A stretch of 64,000 bases of DNA from positions 1,148,501 to 1,212,500 of the forward strand of contig NZ_CP029773.1 in NCBI RefSeq assembly GCF_003205835.1. Direction: 5' to 3'. Made by a program: the position numbers and the translations under genes. Shown here one piece after another: positions 1-8,296 of the stretch; within the stretch, counting starts at the first letter, position 1; every line of letters starts with the position of its first letter. The notes below the pieces were generated by a model. That model did no database searches. It saw only the letters and a list, made by a program, of their open reading frames with translations, and had not been told where the DNA came from. This DNA is from Stenotrophomonas maltophilia. GTDB taxonomy: Bacteria; Pseudomonadota; Gammaproteobacteria; Xanthomonadales; Xanthomonadaceae.

Positions 1-1
1 C

Positions 2-541
2 AACCTCGGCAACGACCCGGACGTGAAGTACACCCAGAGCGGCATGGCGATCACCCGCATCAGCCTGGCCACCACCAGCGTCCGCAAGGACAAGGATGGC
101 AACCAGCAGGAACGTACCGAATGGCACCGCGTGGTGTTCTTCGGCAAGCTCGGCGAGATCGCCGGCGAGTACCTGCGCAAGGGCAGCTCGGTCTACGTCG
201 AAGGCAGCCTGCGCTACGACAAGTACACCGGCCAGGACGGCGTGGAGAAGTACTCCACCGACATCGTTGCCGATGAAATGCAGATGCTGGGCGGCCGTGG
301 TGAAGGCGGCGGTGGCGGCGGTGGTGGCAACTACGGTGGCGATCGCCCGCAGCGCCAGCAGGCCCCGCGCCAGGAGTACGGCGGCGGTGGCGGCGGCCAG
401 CGTGGCGGCCAGGGCGGTGGCTATGGCAACCAGGGCGGCAACCAGGGCGGCGGTTACGGCAACCAGGGTGGCAACCAGCGTCCGCAGCCGCAGCAGGCGC
501 CGCCGATGGACGACTTCGCTGACGACGATATTCCGTTCTGA
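2..541 (+). CDS. ssb: Single-stranded DNA-binding protein SSB (5' end cut off by window)
   Basis: Binds single-stranded DNA as a tetramer during replication, repair and recombination and recruits partner proteins through its C-terminal tip. The reading frame is open from base 2, so the true start lies before the window. What is visible is the second part of the OB fold ([12 protein letters not shown], then [20 protein letters not shown]), a long Gly/Gln/Asn/Arg-rich linker, and an acidic tip ending DDDIPF, the hallmark of SSB. The linker holds imperfect repeats of [11 protein letters not shown] type, which is usual for xanthomonad SSBs. A strong intrinsic terminator follows. Identification is secure; only the N-terminus is missing. 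Confidence 0.97.
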   Translation, partial: NLGNDPDVKYTQSGMAITRISLATTSVRKDKDGNQQERTEWHRVVFFGKLGEIAGEYLRKGSSVYVEGSLRYDKYTGQDGVEKYSTDIVADEMQMLGGRGEGGGGGGGGNYGGDRPQRQQAPRQEYGGGGGGQRGGQGGGYGNQGGNQGGGYGNQGGNQRPQPQQAPPMDDFADDDIPF

Positions 542-562
542 TCGGACGCTCGCCTGCAGCAC

Positions 563-597
563 AAAAGAAAGCCCCGCTCATGCGGGGCTTTTCTTTG
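563..597 (+). terminator. Rho-independent terminator of ssb
   Basis: A stem of GCCCCGC / GCGGGGC with a TCAT loop, extended by an A-rich arm pairing with a T-rich arm (AAAGAAA ... TTTTCTTT), lies 22 bases after the ssb stop codon. Confidence 0.9.
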
Positions 598-681
598 TCC
601 GCGATTCCTGCGGAGTTGTGCCCCGCAGCATTGAATTTTCGTGCACCGCGACTTGCAAACAGACAATTTCCTCCCCTATGG

Positions 682-695
682 TGCAATCGATTGCA
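682..695. promoter_or_regulatory. LacI-family operator in front of the plus-strand sugar operon
   Basis: TGCAATCGATTGCA is a perfect 14-bp palindrome with a central CG, the form typical of LacI/GalR-family operators. It sits about 50 bases before the start of the gene at 744. The same 14 bases occur at 9366-9379 between the minus-strand sugar operon and the LacI-family gene at 9445. I noticed no third copy in the window. Binding by that regulator is inferred. Confidence 0.8.
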
Positions 696-743
696 TTGCT
701 GTGAATCGTTGCGTTTGATACCGGTTGGGAGGCCGGCAGGTGG

Positions 744-1640
744 ATGTCCATCCATTCGATCAGACCGGCTCCGGCGACGGGCCTCACGCGGCGCGATGCG
801 TTGCGCATGGCGGTTGCTGGAGGCGTAGCTCTGGGTACTGCGGGAGCGTTGCCTGCATTCGCCGCCACCGCAGCGCTCAAGGGCAACCTGAAGCACTCCG
901 TGGCCCGTTGGACCTTCCCGCAGCTGTCGGTTGCCCAGCTCTGCGCGACGGTGAAGGACATTGGTTTTGCCGCGATCGACCTGGTCGGTCCGGAGGACTG
1001 GCCGACGCTGAAAGCCCATGGCGTGTACAGCTCGATGTGCAACGGCGCGGAGCTCGGCCTGACCAAGGGCTTTGCCGGCCGCGAATTCCACGACCAGCTG
1101 GTGGAGCGCTACACGCAGCACATCGACCTGGTGGCTGACGCCGGCTACCGCAACCTGATCTGCTTCTCCGGTAATCGCAACGGCATGGACCCCGCCGAAG
1201 GCATGGCCAATGCCGAGGCCGGCCTCAAGCGCATCCTCGGGCATGCCGAGAAGCGCGGCGTCGTGCTGGTGATGGAGCTGCTGAACTCCAAGGTCGATCA
1301 TCGCGACTACCTGTGCGACCACTCTGCGTGGGGCGTGGAGCTGTGCCAGCGGCTGGGCTCGGACAATTTCGGTCTGCTCTACGACATCTACCACATGCAG
1401 ATCATGGAGGGCGACATCATCGCCACCATCGGCAAGCATCACGCCTGCTTCAAGCATTACCACACCGCAGGTGTGCCGGGCCGGAACGAGATCGGAGACC
1501 AGCAGGAGCTCCACTATCCGGCCATCTGTCGCGCGATCCGCGACACCGGTTTCAAGGGGTATCTGGCGCAGGAGTTCACGCCTGCAGCGCCCGATCCCGT
1601 TGCCTCATTGCGCGAGGCGATCCGCCTCTGCGACGTCTGA
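744..1640 (+). CDS. Tat-exported hydroxypyruvate isomerase-like TIM-barrel protein
   Basis: 298 residues. Residues 1 to about 40 form a twin-arginine signal (LTRRDALRM, then a hydrophobic stretch ending ALPAFA), so the enzyme is expected to act in the periplasm. The body is a xylose-isomerase-like TIM barrel with motifs of the hydroxypyruvate isomerase (Hyi) family: the metal-site Glu in VMELLNSK, LLYDIYHMQIMEGD, and a C-terminal AQEF Glu. Classical Hyi enzymes are cytosolic and lack the signal, so the substrate here is probably not hydroxypyruvate. It is the first gene of a four-gene operon with a GMC dehydrogenase, its small subunit and a DUF1080 protein, under a LacI-type operator. A role in isomerising or eliminating keto-sugar intermediates is inferred. 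Confidence 0.85.
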   Translation: MSIHSIRPAPATGLTRRDALRMAVAGGVALGTAGALPAFAATAALKGNLKHSVARWTFPQLSVAQLCATVKDIGFAAIDLVGPEDWPTLKAHGVYSSMCNGAELGLTKGFAGREFHDQLVERYTQHIDLVADAGYRNLICFSGNRNGMDPAEGMANAEAGLKRILGHAEKRGVVLVMELLNSKVDHRDYLCDHSAWGVELCQRLGSDNFGLLYDIYHMQIMEGDIIATIGKHHACFKHYHTAGVPGRNEIGDQQELHYPAICRAIRDTGFKGYLAQEFTPAAPDPVASLREAIRLCDV

Positions 1641-1667
1641 AACGATATCCACCCAGGTGAGAAACCC

Positions 1668-3353
1668 ATGGCAGATAATCACTACGACGCCATTGTTGTT
1701 GGCTCGGGAATCAGTGGCGGTTGGGCGGCGAAGGAGCTGACCGAAAAGGGCCTTAAGGTCCTGATGCTGGAGCGCGGGCGCAACATCGAGCACGTCAAGG
1801 ACTACGTCAATGCGATGAAGGAAGCGTGGGACTTCCCGCACCGCAACCGGCCAACGAAGGCGATGAAGGCCGAGTTCCCGGTGCTGATGCGCGACTACGG
1901 CCTCGCCGAGAACCTGGAAGGGATGTGGGCCAACGAACAGGACTCGCCCTACATCGAGACCAAGCGCTTCGACTGGTTCCGCGGCTACCACGTCGGTGGT
2001 CGCTCTTTGTTGTGGGGCCGGCAGAGCTATCGCTTCTCCGACCTGGACTTCGAGGCCAACCTCAAGGACGGCATCGCCACCGACTGGCCGATCCGCTACG
2101 CCGACATCGCGCCGTGGTACGACCATGTGGAAAAGTTCGCCGGCATCGCCGGCACGCGCGAAGGACTGGATGTGTTGCCGGATGGTGAGTTCCTGCCGCC
2201 GATCCCGTTGAACATCGTCGAGAAGGACGTAGCTGCACGGATCAAGAAGGCGTTCGGCGGTACCCGGCACATGATCCACTCGCGCACCGCCAACATCACC
2301 AAGCCGATGCCCGAGCAGGGGCGCGTCAACTGCCAGTACCGCAACAAGTGCATCCTGGGCTGCCCCTTCGGTGCCTACTTCTCGACCCAGGCGGCGACGC
2401 TGCCAGCGGCGATGAAAACCGGAAACCTGACGTTGCGGCCGTTCTCGATCGTCAAGGAAGTGCTCTACGACAAGGACCGCAAGCGTGCCCGCGGCGTGGA
2501 GGTCATCGACGCCGAGACCGGCCAGACCTACCAGTACACGGCCAAGGTGATCTTCCTCAACGCGTCGTCGTTCAACTCGACGTGGCTGTTGATGAACTCG
2601 GCCACCGATGTGTGGGAGGCCGGGCTGGGCTCATCGTCGGGCGAGCTCGGGCACAACGTGATGGACCATCATTTCGGAGCGGGCGCCTCCGGCCGGGTCG
2701 AGGGCTATGAAGACAAGTACTACTTCGGCCGTCGTCCCTGCGGCTTCTACATTCCGCGTTTCCGCAACGTCGCGGCCGACAAGCGCGGCTACCTGCGCGG
2801 GTTCGGCTACCAGGGCGGCGCCAGCCGCACCGGCTGGTCGCGCGAGATCGCCGAGCTGAACATCGGTGCCGACCTGAAGGAGGCGCTGACTGTGCCCGGT
2901 GACTGGCGCATCGGCATGACCGGGTTCGGTGAAATGCTGCCGCACCACGACAACACGATCCGCCTGGACCGCGACCGCAAGGACAAGTGGGGGCTGCCGG
3001 TGCTGGCGATGGACGTTGCCATGCGCGCCAACGAACTGGCGATGCGCAAGGACATGGCCGCCGATGCCGCCGAGATGCTGGAGGCGGCCGGCGTCAAGGA
3101 CGTGAAGATGCACGACAACGACTACGCCCCGGGCAAGGGCATCCACGAAATGGGGACCGCGCGCATGGGACGTGATCGGAAGAGCTCGGTGCTGAACCCG
3201 CACAACCAGGTCTGGGATGCACCCAACGTCTATGTGACCGACGGGGCCTGCATGACCTCCAGCGCCTGCGTGAATCCTTCGTTGACCTACATGGCGCTGA
3301 CCGCGCGCGCGGCCGACCATGCGGTGCGCGAACTGAAAGCGGGGAACCTGTGA
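1668..3353 (+). CDS. GMC-family FAD-dependent dehydrogenase, catalytic subunit (glycoside 3-dehydrogenase type)
   Basis: 561 residues. The N-terminus has the FAD Rossmann motif VVGSGISGGWAAKEL followed by the Glu of LMLERG. The C-terminal half carries the catalytic His (HEMGTARMG, about residue 493) and Asn (VNPSLT, about residue 536) of GMC oxidoreductases. A C-x5-C-x3-C cluster at residues 222, 228 and 232 has the spacing I recall for the 3Fe-4S site of bacterial FAD glucose dehydrogenases and glucoside 3-dehydrogenases. There is no signal peptide of its own; export bound to the Tat-signal small subunit encoded next is known for this family. The stop overlaps the next start (TGATG). Probable reaction: oxidation of a sugar or glycoside hydroxyl, likely at C3, with electrons passed to cytochrome c. 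Confidence 0.88.
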   Translation: MADNHYDAIVVGSGISGGWAAKELTEKGLKVLMLERGRNIEHVKDYVNAMKEAWDFPHRNRPTKAMKAEFPVLMRDYGLAENLEGMWANEQDSPYIETKRFDWFRGYHVGGRSLLWGRQSYRFSDLDFEANLKDGIATDWPIRYADIAPWYDHVEKFAGIAGTREGLDVLPDGEFLPPIPLNIVEKDVAARIKKAFGGTRHMIHSRTANITKPMPEQGRVNCQYRNKCILGCPFGAYFSTQAATLPAAMKTGNLTLRPFSIVKEVLYDKDRKRARGVEVIDAETGQTYQYTAKVIFLNASSFNSTWLLMNSATDVWEAGLGSSSGELGHNVMDHHFGAGASGRVEGYEDKYYFGRRPCGFYIPRFRNVAADKRGYLRGFGYQGGASRTGWSREIAELNIGADLKEALTVPGDWRIGMTGFGEMLPHHDNTIRLDRDRKDKWGLPVLAMDVAMRANELAMRKDMAADAAEMLEAAGVKDVKMHDNDYAPGKGIHEMGTARMGRDRKSSVLNPHNQVWDAPNVYVTDGACMTSSACVNPSLTYMALTARAADHAVRELKAGNL

Positions 3354-3928
3354 TGGATCGCCGCGAGCTGTTGAAGATGATCGTCGCCGCCACCGGTGCG
3401 GCCATGGTTGGGTTGCCTGCGCTTGTGCAGGGGCAGGCACCGGCCGCCGCCACCAAGATTCATTTCTCCGATGCCGACGTCGCCACGCTGGACGAGATCG
3501 CCGAGACCATCCTGCCGCGGACCCGGACGCCAGGGGCGAAGGATGCCGGCGCCGGCCTGTTCATGGCGACGTTCGTCAGTGACTGCTACACCGCCCGGCA
3601 GCAGGCGACCTTCCGTGCAGGGCTGACCGATATCGACAAGCGCGCGGGTGGCCGCTTTGTGTCGCTTACGCCGGAAGCCCGAACCGAATTGCTGCGCACG
3701 CTCGATGCAGAAGCCAAGGCACGCCATGCCGATGTGACCGAAACCGGTACGCCTGAAGAGGGCGAGGCGATGCCGCATTACTTCACGATGCTCAAGCAGC
3801 TGGCCATCTTCGGCTTCTTCACCTCCAAGGTCGGCGCCACCGGAGTGCTGCAGTACGTTGCGGTGCCGGGGCGCTACGACGGCGATCTCGCCTATGTTCC
3901 CGGCACGCCCGCCTGGGGGACCAGCTGA
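3353..3928 (+). CDS. Gluconate 2-dehydrogenase subunit 3 family protein (Tat-signal small subunit)
   Basis: 191 residues, starting at the ATG that overlaps the upstream stop (TGATG). A twin-arginine leader (MDRRELLKM, hydrophobic stretch to about residue 28) is followed by the short helical domain of the gluconate 2-dehydrogenase subunit 3 family (ADVATLDEIAETILPRT ... GAKDAGAGLFM). In related dehydrogenases this subunit folds with the GMC flavoprotein and carries it through the Tat pore to the periplasm. Its place directly after the GMC gene, with translational coupling on both sides, supports that role. It is also coupled to the DUF1080 gene at 3928. Confidence 0.88.
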   Translation: MDRRELLKMIVAATGAAMVGLPALVQGQAPAAATKIHFSDADVATLDEIAETILPRTRTPGAKDAGAGLFMATFVSDCYTARQQATFRAGLTDIDKRAGGRFVSLTPEARTELLRTLDAEAKARHADVTETGTPEEGEAMPHYFTMLKQLAIFGFFTSKVGATGVLQYVAVPGRYDGDLAYVPGTPAWGTS

Positions 3929-4686
3929 TGGAGCGCAACAGGATGATCAAGCCGCTGCTGATCGCGGCCACCGCGCTGGCCGCCGCACCCGTGTTCGCGC
4001 AGAACGGTGCCGACGCCGCGCGCGACCCGAAGAAGACCGAGGTGTGGACGCCGGTGCCTGCGACCGTGGCTACGCCGCCAGGCAAGGCCCCGTCCGATGC
4101 AATCGTGCTGTTCGATGGCAAGGATGTCTCCGCGTGGGAGTCGGAGCAGGGCGGACGCGTGCCCTGGAAGGTTGCCGATGGCGCCATGACCGTCGTGCCC
4201 GGCAGCAAGGGCATCCGCACCAGGCAACGCTTCTGCGACGTCCAGCTGCATGTCGAGTGGCGCACGCCCACCGACACGAAGGGCTTCGACGGACAGAACC
4301 GCGGCAACAGCGGCATCTTCCTGCAGGAGCTGTACGAGCTGCAGGTGCTCGACAGCTACAACAACCCGACCTATGCCAATGGCCAGGCGGGCTCGATCTA
4401 CAAGCAGGCCATGCCGTTGGTGAACGCCTCGCGCGCACCGGGACAGTGGCAGGCCTACGACATCCTCTGGAAGGCGCCACGTTTCTCGCAGGGCGGCGGG
4501 CTTGTCTCGCCCGCGCGCATCACAGTGCTGCACAACGGCGTGCTGGTGCAGGACGACACCGTGCTGGCAGGCAGGACCGAGTACATCGGCGCGCCTTCGT
4601 ACGCGCCGCATGCGTGTGCGCCGCTCTATCTGCAGGAACATGACGCCAGGGTCAGCTACCGCAACATCTGGGTGCGCGAGCTGTAG
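3928..4686 (+). CDS. DUF1080 / 3-keto-disaccharide hydrolase family protein, secreted
   Basis: 252 residues with a Sec-type signal peptide (MIKPLLIAATALAAAPVFAQ). The rest is a single concanavalin-like DUF1080 domain with its familiar landmarks: VLFDGKDVSAWE, RGNSGIFLQELYELQVLDSY, GQWQAYDILWKAPRF and a C-terminal VSYRNIWVREL. From memory, members act on 3-keto-glycosides made by neighbouring dehydrogenases, cleaving the glycosidic bond by an elimination-type route. Start overlaps the previous stop (TGATG). Its position behind a GMC dehydrogenase and small subunit suggests cleavage of the periplasmic 3-keto product. The exact substrate cannot be read from the sequence. Confidence 0.88.
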   Translation: MERNRMIKPLLIAATALAAAPVFAQNGADAARDPKKTEVWTPVPATVATPPGKAPSDAIVLFDGKDVSAWESEQGGRVPWKVADGAMTVVPGSKGIRTRQRFCDVQLHVEWRTPTDTKGFDGQNRGNSGIFLQELYELQVLDSYNNPTYANGQAGSIYKQAMPLVNASRAPGQWQAYDILWKAPRFSQGGGLVSPARITVLHNGVLVQDDTVLAGRTEYIGAPSYAPHACAPLYLQEHDARVSYRNIWVREL

Positions 4687-4694
4687 TGGCACGT

Positions 4695-4714
4695 GGCCGG
4701 CGTGGTCGCCGGCC
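4695..4714. terminator. Hairpin between two convergent sugar operons
   Basis: GGCCGGCG-TGGT-CGCCGGCC is a perfect 8-bp GC stem in the 30-base gap between the DUF1080 stop (4686) and the cytochrome c stop (4717). No T-run follows on either strand, so it may be a weak bidirectional terminator or a degenerate REP: the sequence GTAGTG begins at 4683, overlapping the TAG stop codon. Confidence 0.5.
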
Positions 4715-4716
4715 GC

Positions 4717-5013
4717 TTACTTCGCCAGGTAGCTGGCGATGTCATCGATTTCCTGTTGCGACAGCTGGGAGAAGGGCGGCATCAATCCGCCGCCCTTGCT
4801 GATCTTCTCCTTGATCTGCGCGGGTGCCATGCGCTTGCCGATGTCGGTGAGCGCGGGGAACGCGCCCGGCATGCCCGCGCGATCGGCGCCGTGGCAGGCC
4901 ACGCAGTTCGCGGTGTAGAGCTTTGCACCCGCAGCCGGATCGTCCTTGCACCAGGCGGTTGTCGCAGCGCTCATGCCGCCCAGGGCCACCGCCATTGCCA
5001 GGATCATTTTCAT
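4717..5013 (-). CDS. Small periplasmic monohaem cytochrome c
   Basis: 98 residues. A signal peptide (MKMILAMAVALGGMSAATTAWC) precedes a compact class I cytochrome c domain: haem-binding CVACH, and an MPPF Met that should be the distal ligand, followed by the usual C-terminal helix ISKGGGLMPPFSQLSQQEI. It is the last gene of the minus-strand operon and faces the GMC dehydrogenase operon. The simplest reading is that it accepts electrons from the periplasmic dehydrogenase and passes them to the respiratory chain. Assignment as a cytochrome c is secure; the partner is inferred from position. Confidence 0.92.
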   Translation of the reverse strand: MKMILAMAVALGGMSAATTAWCKDDPAAGAKLYTANCVACHGADRAGMPGAFPALTDIGKRMAPAQIKEKISKGGGLMPPFSQLSQQEIDDIASYLAK

Positions 5014-5031
5014 GTGGGGCTCCTTGATGCG

Positions 5032-5895
5032 TCAGCGCCGCGCACGGGCGGGCACGCGGGTGGTCAGGTGTTCACGCAGGTAGTCCGCACCGGTCTGGAT
5101 GACCTTGGCCGGATCGCGCGGCTGGTCGTGCTCGATGATGTACCAGTGCACGCCGGCGGCTGCCGCAGCAGGCAGGATCGCGTTCCAGTCCAGCACGCCC
5201 TGGCCCACCGCAGCGAATCCGCCTTCGTCTTCGGCCTGGCCCTTGGGCGCATTGTCCTTGGCGTGCACCGCGAATACGTGGCCGCGGAACTTTGCCAGCA
5301 TCACCGCCGGGTCCAGGCCCGCACGCGCGACCCAGGCCAGGTCCAGCTCGGTCTGCAGGTCGGGACCGGCGGCGGCGAACAGCAGCTCCAGTCCGGTCCT
5401 GCCGTCGAAGTCGGCCAGTTCGAAGTCGTGGTTGTGGTAGGCCAGGCGCATGCCCTTGCCACGCACCTGTTTTGCGATGCGGCCCAGTTCCTGGCCCAGG
5501 GCGGTCCAGCCGGCGGCATCGATCGGGCGATCCTTCTTGTCCAGGTACGGCACCACCAGCGTCGTGTTGCCGATCGACCGGTTGAAGGTCACCACCCCAT
5601 CCAGGTTGCTGCGCAGCTCGGCCAGCGGCACATGCGATGAAACCGCCCTGATCGAATACCGGTCCAGCAGCTGCTTGAGTTCGGCCGCGCTGGTGTTCTG
5701 CGTGCCGACCGTTTCCACCGCATGGACGCCTGCGTCGTGGACGATCTTCAGCTGCTGCTCGAGCGAGCCGGCATCGCGCAGGGTGTACATCTGTACCGCG
5801 ATCGGCTTCTGGGTGCTGGCGGCTTCGACCGCGAAAGCGGGCAGGGCAGCGAGCAGCAGGACGAGGCTTGCAGTTCCATGGACAAGGGCTTTCAT
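5032..5895 (-). CDS. Periplasmic sugar phosphate isomerase/epimerase-like TIM barrel
   Basis: 287 residues from the ATG at 5895, which has the ribosome site GGGAGGAT just upstream; longer in-frame extensions are out of keeping with the family. A Sec signal (LVHGTASLVLLLAALPAFA) is followed by an AP-endonuclease-2-type TIM barrel with IAVQMYTLRDAGSLEQQL, metal-site regions LAYHNHDFEL and QTELDLAWVARAG, and a C-terminal WYIIEHDQPRDP. Enzymes of this fold act on sugar isomerisation or, in keto-glycoside pathways, on beta-elimination; export points to a periplasmic sugar intermediate. It lies 18 bases upstream of the cytochrome c gene and 19 bases after the oxidoreductase gene, in one operon. Confidence 0.85.
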   Translation of the reverse strand: MKALVHGTASLVLLLAALPAFAVEAASTQKPIAVQMYTLRDAGSLEQQLKIVHDAGVHAVETVGTQNTSAAELKQLLDRYSIRAVSSHVPLAELRSNLDGVVTFNRSIGNTTLVVPYLDKKDRPIDAAGWTALGQELGRIAKQVRGKGMRLAYHNHDFELADFDGRTGLELLFAAAGPDLQTELDLAWVARAGLDPAVMLAKFRGHVFAVHAKDNAPKGQAEDEGGFAAVGQGVLDWNAILPAAAAAGVHWYIIEHDQPRDPAKVIQTGADYLREHLTTRVPARARR

Positions 5896-5914
5896 CAACA
5901 GATCCTCCCGGGTT

Positions 5915-7039
5915 TCAACCGATGGCAGTCCAGGCGCGCGACCTGGCCGATGCAATGACACGATCGACGATCTGCGCCGAGCGCACGCCGTCCTCGAAGG
6001 TGGGCAGGCCCTGCGGCCGCTCGCCCTCGATGGCGCGATAGCTGTCGGCGACGAATGCTTCGAAGCACTGTGCGTAGCCCTGCGCGTGGCCGGCGGGTAG
6101 CAGCGACAGCCGGCGCTGTTCGGCACTGCCGGCGCCCGGCCCGCGCACGAAGACCTCCTCGCGCTGGTCGGGCAGGCCGATCCACAGCCGCTCGGCATCC
6201 TCCTGGTTGAAGGCCACGCTGGCCTTTGCGCCATCGATCTCGAACCAGAGGCGATTGTGGCGTCCGGCCGAGACCTGGCTGACCGTCAGAGATGCCAGCG
6301 TACCGGCACCGGTCCTGAACATCGCCGCAGCCACGTCCTCGCTCGTTACCTCCTGCATTGCGCTGGCTGCGGTTGGCGTGCTGAAGCTCTGTCCGCTGAC
6401 GGCGCCGCGCTCGGCGATGACCGTAGAGAACGCCGCGCTGACCTCGACGAAGCGTTCGCCGCTGACCCATTCCACCAGGTCGCACCAGTGCGAGCCGATG
6501 TCGGCGAACACGCGCGACGTGCCGCCCAATGCCGGGTCCACGCGCCAGTTGTTGCTGGCCGGGTCCAGCAGCCAGTCCTGCAGGTAGCTGCCGTGGATCA
6601 GGTGCAGCGGCCCCAGATCGCCGTGGGCGATGCGTGCGCGCGCTTCGCGGATCACCGGGTGGTAGCGGTAGACGAAGGGTACCGTGGCGACGAGTCCGTT
6701 CGACGTGGCCAGCGCCGCCAGCGCCTGCGCATCGTCCAGCGTGGTCGCCAGCGGTTTCTCGCAGATCACGTGCTTGCCGGCTTCCAGCGCGGCCTGCGCC
6801 ATCGCGCGGTGCAGATGGTTGGGCGTGCAGACATGCACGACCTGCACCTGCGGATCGGCGATCACCGCCTCGATATCCCGGTAGGCGCGCGGGACATTCC
6901 ACAGCTGCGCCATCTCACGCGCGCGCTGCGCTGACGAAGCGGCGACGCCGCGTACCTCGGCACCGGCGAGCAAGGCCGCGCGGCGGTGCACGGCGCCGAT
7001 CATGCCGGTGCCGACGATGGCGATTCCAAGCGTTGGCAT
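5915..7039 (-). CDS. Gfo/Idh/MocA family NAD(P)-dependent oxidoreductase
   Basis: 374 residues, no signal peptide, so cytosolic. The N-terminal Rossmann fold shows IAIVGTGMIGAVH and the family's catalytic Lys motif CEKPLATTLDDA; the C-terminal half is the alpha/beta domain with WCDLVEWVSGE, which fits the substrate-binding His/Asp region. Members oxidise or reduce sugar hydroxyl/keto groups, including C3 of glycosides. In this operon it most plausibly reduces or oxidises the keto-sugar brought in by the adjacent MFS carrier. It lies 12 bases downstream of the MFS gene. The precise sugar is unknown. Confidence 0.9.
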   Translation of the reverse strand: MPTLGIAIVGTGMIGAVHRRAALLAGAEVRGVAASSAQRAREMAQLWNVPRAYRDIEAVIADPQVQVVHVCTPNHLHRAMAQAALEAGKHVICEKPLATTLDDAQALAALATSNGLVATVPFVYRYHPVIREARARIAHGDLGPLHLIHGSYLQDWLLDPASNNWRVDPALGGTSRVFADIGSHWCDLVEWVSGERFVEVSAAFSTVIAERGAVSGQSFSTPTAASAMQEVTSEDVAAAMFRTGAGTLASLTVSQVSAGRHNRLWFEIDGAKASVAFNQEDAERLWIGLPDQREEVFVRGPGAGSAEQRRLSLLPAGHAQGYAQCFEAFVADSYRAIEGERPQGLPTFEDGVRSAQIVDRVIASARSRAWTAIG

Positions 7040-7051
7040 CGGCTCGAATCC

Positions 7052-8269
7052 TCAGGGTGTGGAAGATGCGGCGGCCACGGCGGGCCGGTCGCGGAACAGC
7101 AGCAGGAAGGCGATCAGCACGACCAGCGCGACAGCGGCCGGGAACAGCCAGATCTGCTGCCAGTCGCGTCCGGCGGCCGTGGTGAAGTGCTCCACCACCG
7201 CGCCGGACAGGAAGGTGCCGATCAGCATGCCCACGCCGTACGTGGCCAGGGTGATGAAGCCCTGCGCGCTGCTGCGCACGGCGGGGCCGGCATGGGCATC
7301 GGTGTAGATCTGGCCGGTGACGAAGAAGAAGTCGTAGCAGATGCCGTGCAGCACGATGCCGATCACCAGCAGCGAGAAGCCGCTGCCCGCATCGCCGAAG
7401 GCGAACAGGACGTAGCGCACCACCCAGGCCGCCATGCCGACCGCCAGCATGGTCTTCACCCCCAGCCGCACGAACAGGAACGGCATGGCCAGCATCAGCA
7501 GCACCTCGGAAACCTGGCCCAGCGACTGCAGGCCCGCGGCGCCGCGCACGCCCAGGTCGTTGAGATACGGATTGGTGAAGTTGTAGTAGAACGACAGCGG
7601 GATACAGATGGCGATGGAGGCCAGGAAGAACACCAGGTAGGCGCGCGACTTCAGCAGCCGCAGCGAGTCCAGCCCGAGGATCTGTCCCAGCCCAGCATCG
7701 CGCTGCTGTGCCAGTGGCGGCGTGTGCGGCAGGGTGAACGCATACAGGCCGAGCACCAGTGATGCCAGCGCGGCCATGCGGAAGGTCAGTTCAAGCCGAT
7801 GGGCCTGCTCCCACCCCAGCCAGCCGATCAGCACGCCTGCGACGATCCAGCCGATGCTGCCGGCCACGCGTACCAGCGGGAACTGTTTCTCGGGCGACTG
7901 CATGTGCCGCATCGCTACGCTGTTGGCCAGTGCCAGCGTCGGCATGAACAGCAGCATGTAGCCCATCACGCAGGCCGAGAACACGCTGAAGCTGGTGGCG
8001 GTGGACGCCAGCCACATCAGTACCGCGCCGGCCAGGTGCAGCACCGCGAGGATGCGCTGCGCGGCGAAGTAGCGATCGGCGATCAGGCCGACCAGGAACG
8101 GCGCCACGATCGCGCCGATCGACTGGCTGAGGAAGGCGGTGGCCACCTGGCTGGCGCTGGCCTGCAGCGGGCCCTGCACCAGGTACGTCCCGAGGGTCAC
8201 GAACCACGCTCCCCAGATGAAGAACTGCAGAAACATCATCGCGCCCAAGCGCGACATGGCGTGCGACAT
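7052..8269 (-). CDS. MFS sugar/nucleoside-type importer (NupG-like)
   Basis: 405 residues with about twelve hydrophobic segments. The N-terminus (LGAMMFLQFFIWGAWFVTLGTYL) matches the nucleoside:H+ symporter branch of the major facilitator superfamily, which also contains carriers found in sugar-degradation clusters of Bacteroidetes and xanthomonads. It sits between the cytosolic TIM-barrel gene (8297) and the Gfo/Idh/MocA gene (7039) with gaps of 27 and 12 bases, so it probably brings the periplasmic product of glycoside oxidation into the cytosol. Transport of nucleosides cannot be excluded from sequence alone. Confidence 0.85.
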   Translation of the reverse strand: MSHAMSRLGAMMFLQFFIWGAWFVTLGTYLVQGPLQASASQVATAFLSQSIGAIVAPFLVGLIADRYFAAQRILAVLHLAGAVLMWLASTATSFSVFSACVMGYMLLFMPTLALANSVAMRHMQSPEKQFPLVRVAGSIGWIVAGVLIGWLGWEQAHRLELTFRMAALASLVLGLYAFTLPHTPPLAQQRDAGLGQILGLDSLRLLKSRAYLVFFLASIAICIPLSFYYNFTNPYLNDLGVRGAAGLQSLGQVSEVLLMLAMPFLFVRLGVKTMLAVGMAAWVVRYVLFAFGDAGSGFSLLVIGIVLHGICYDFFFVTGQIYTDAHAGPAVRSSAQGFITLATYGVGMLIGTFLSGAVVEHFTTAAGRDWQQIWLFPAAVALVVLIAFLLLFRDRPAVAAASSTP

Positions 8270-8296
8270 GGCTTGCCCTCCCGGGGCGGTAATGGC

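Noticed and set aside
310..500. Repetitive GGCGGT/CAACCAGGG tracts that could suggest a repeat array.
   Set aside because: They encode the Gly/Gln-rich linker of SSB; no regular spacers, so not a CRISPR array.
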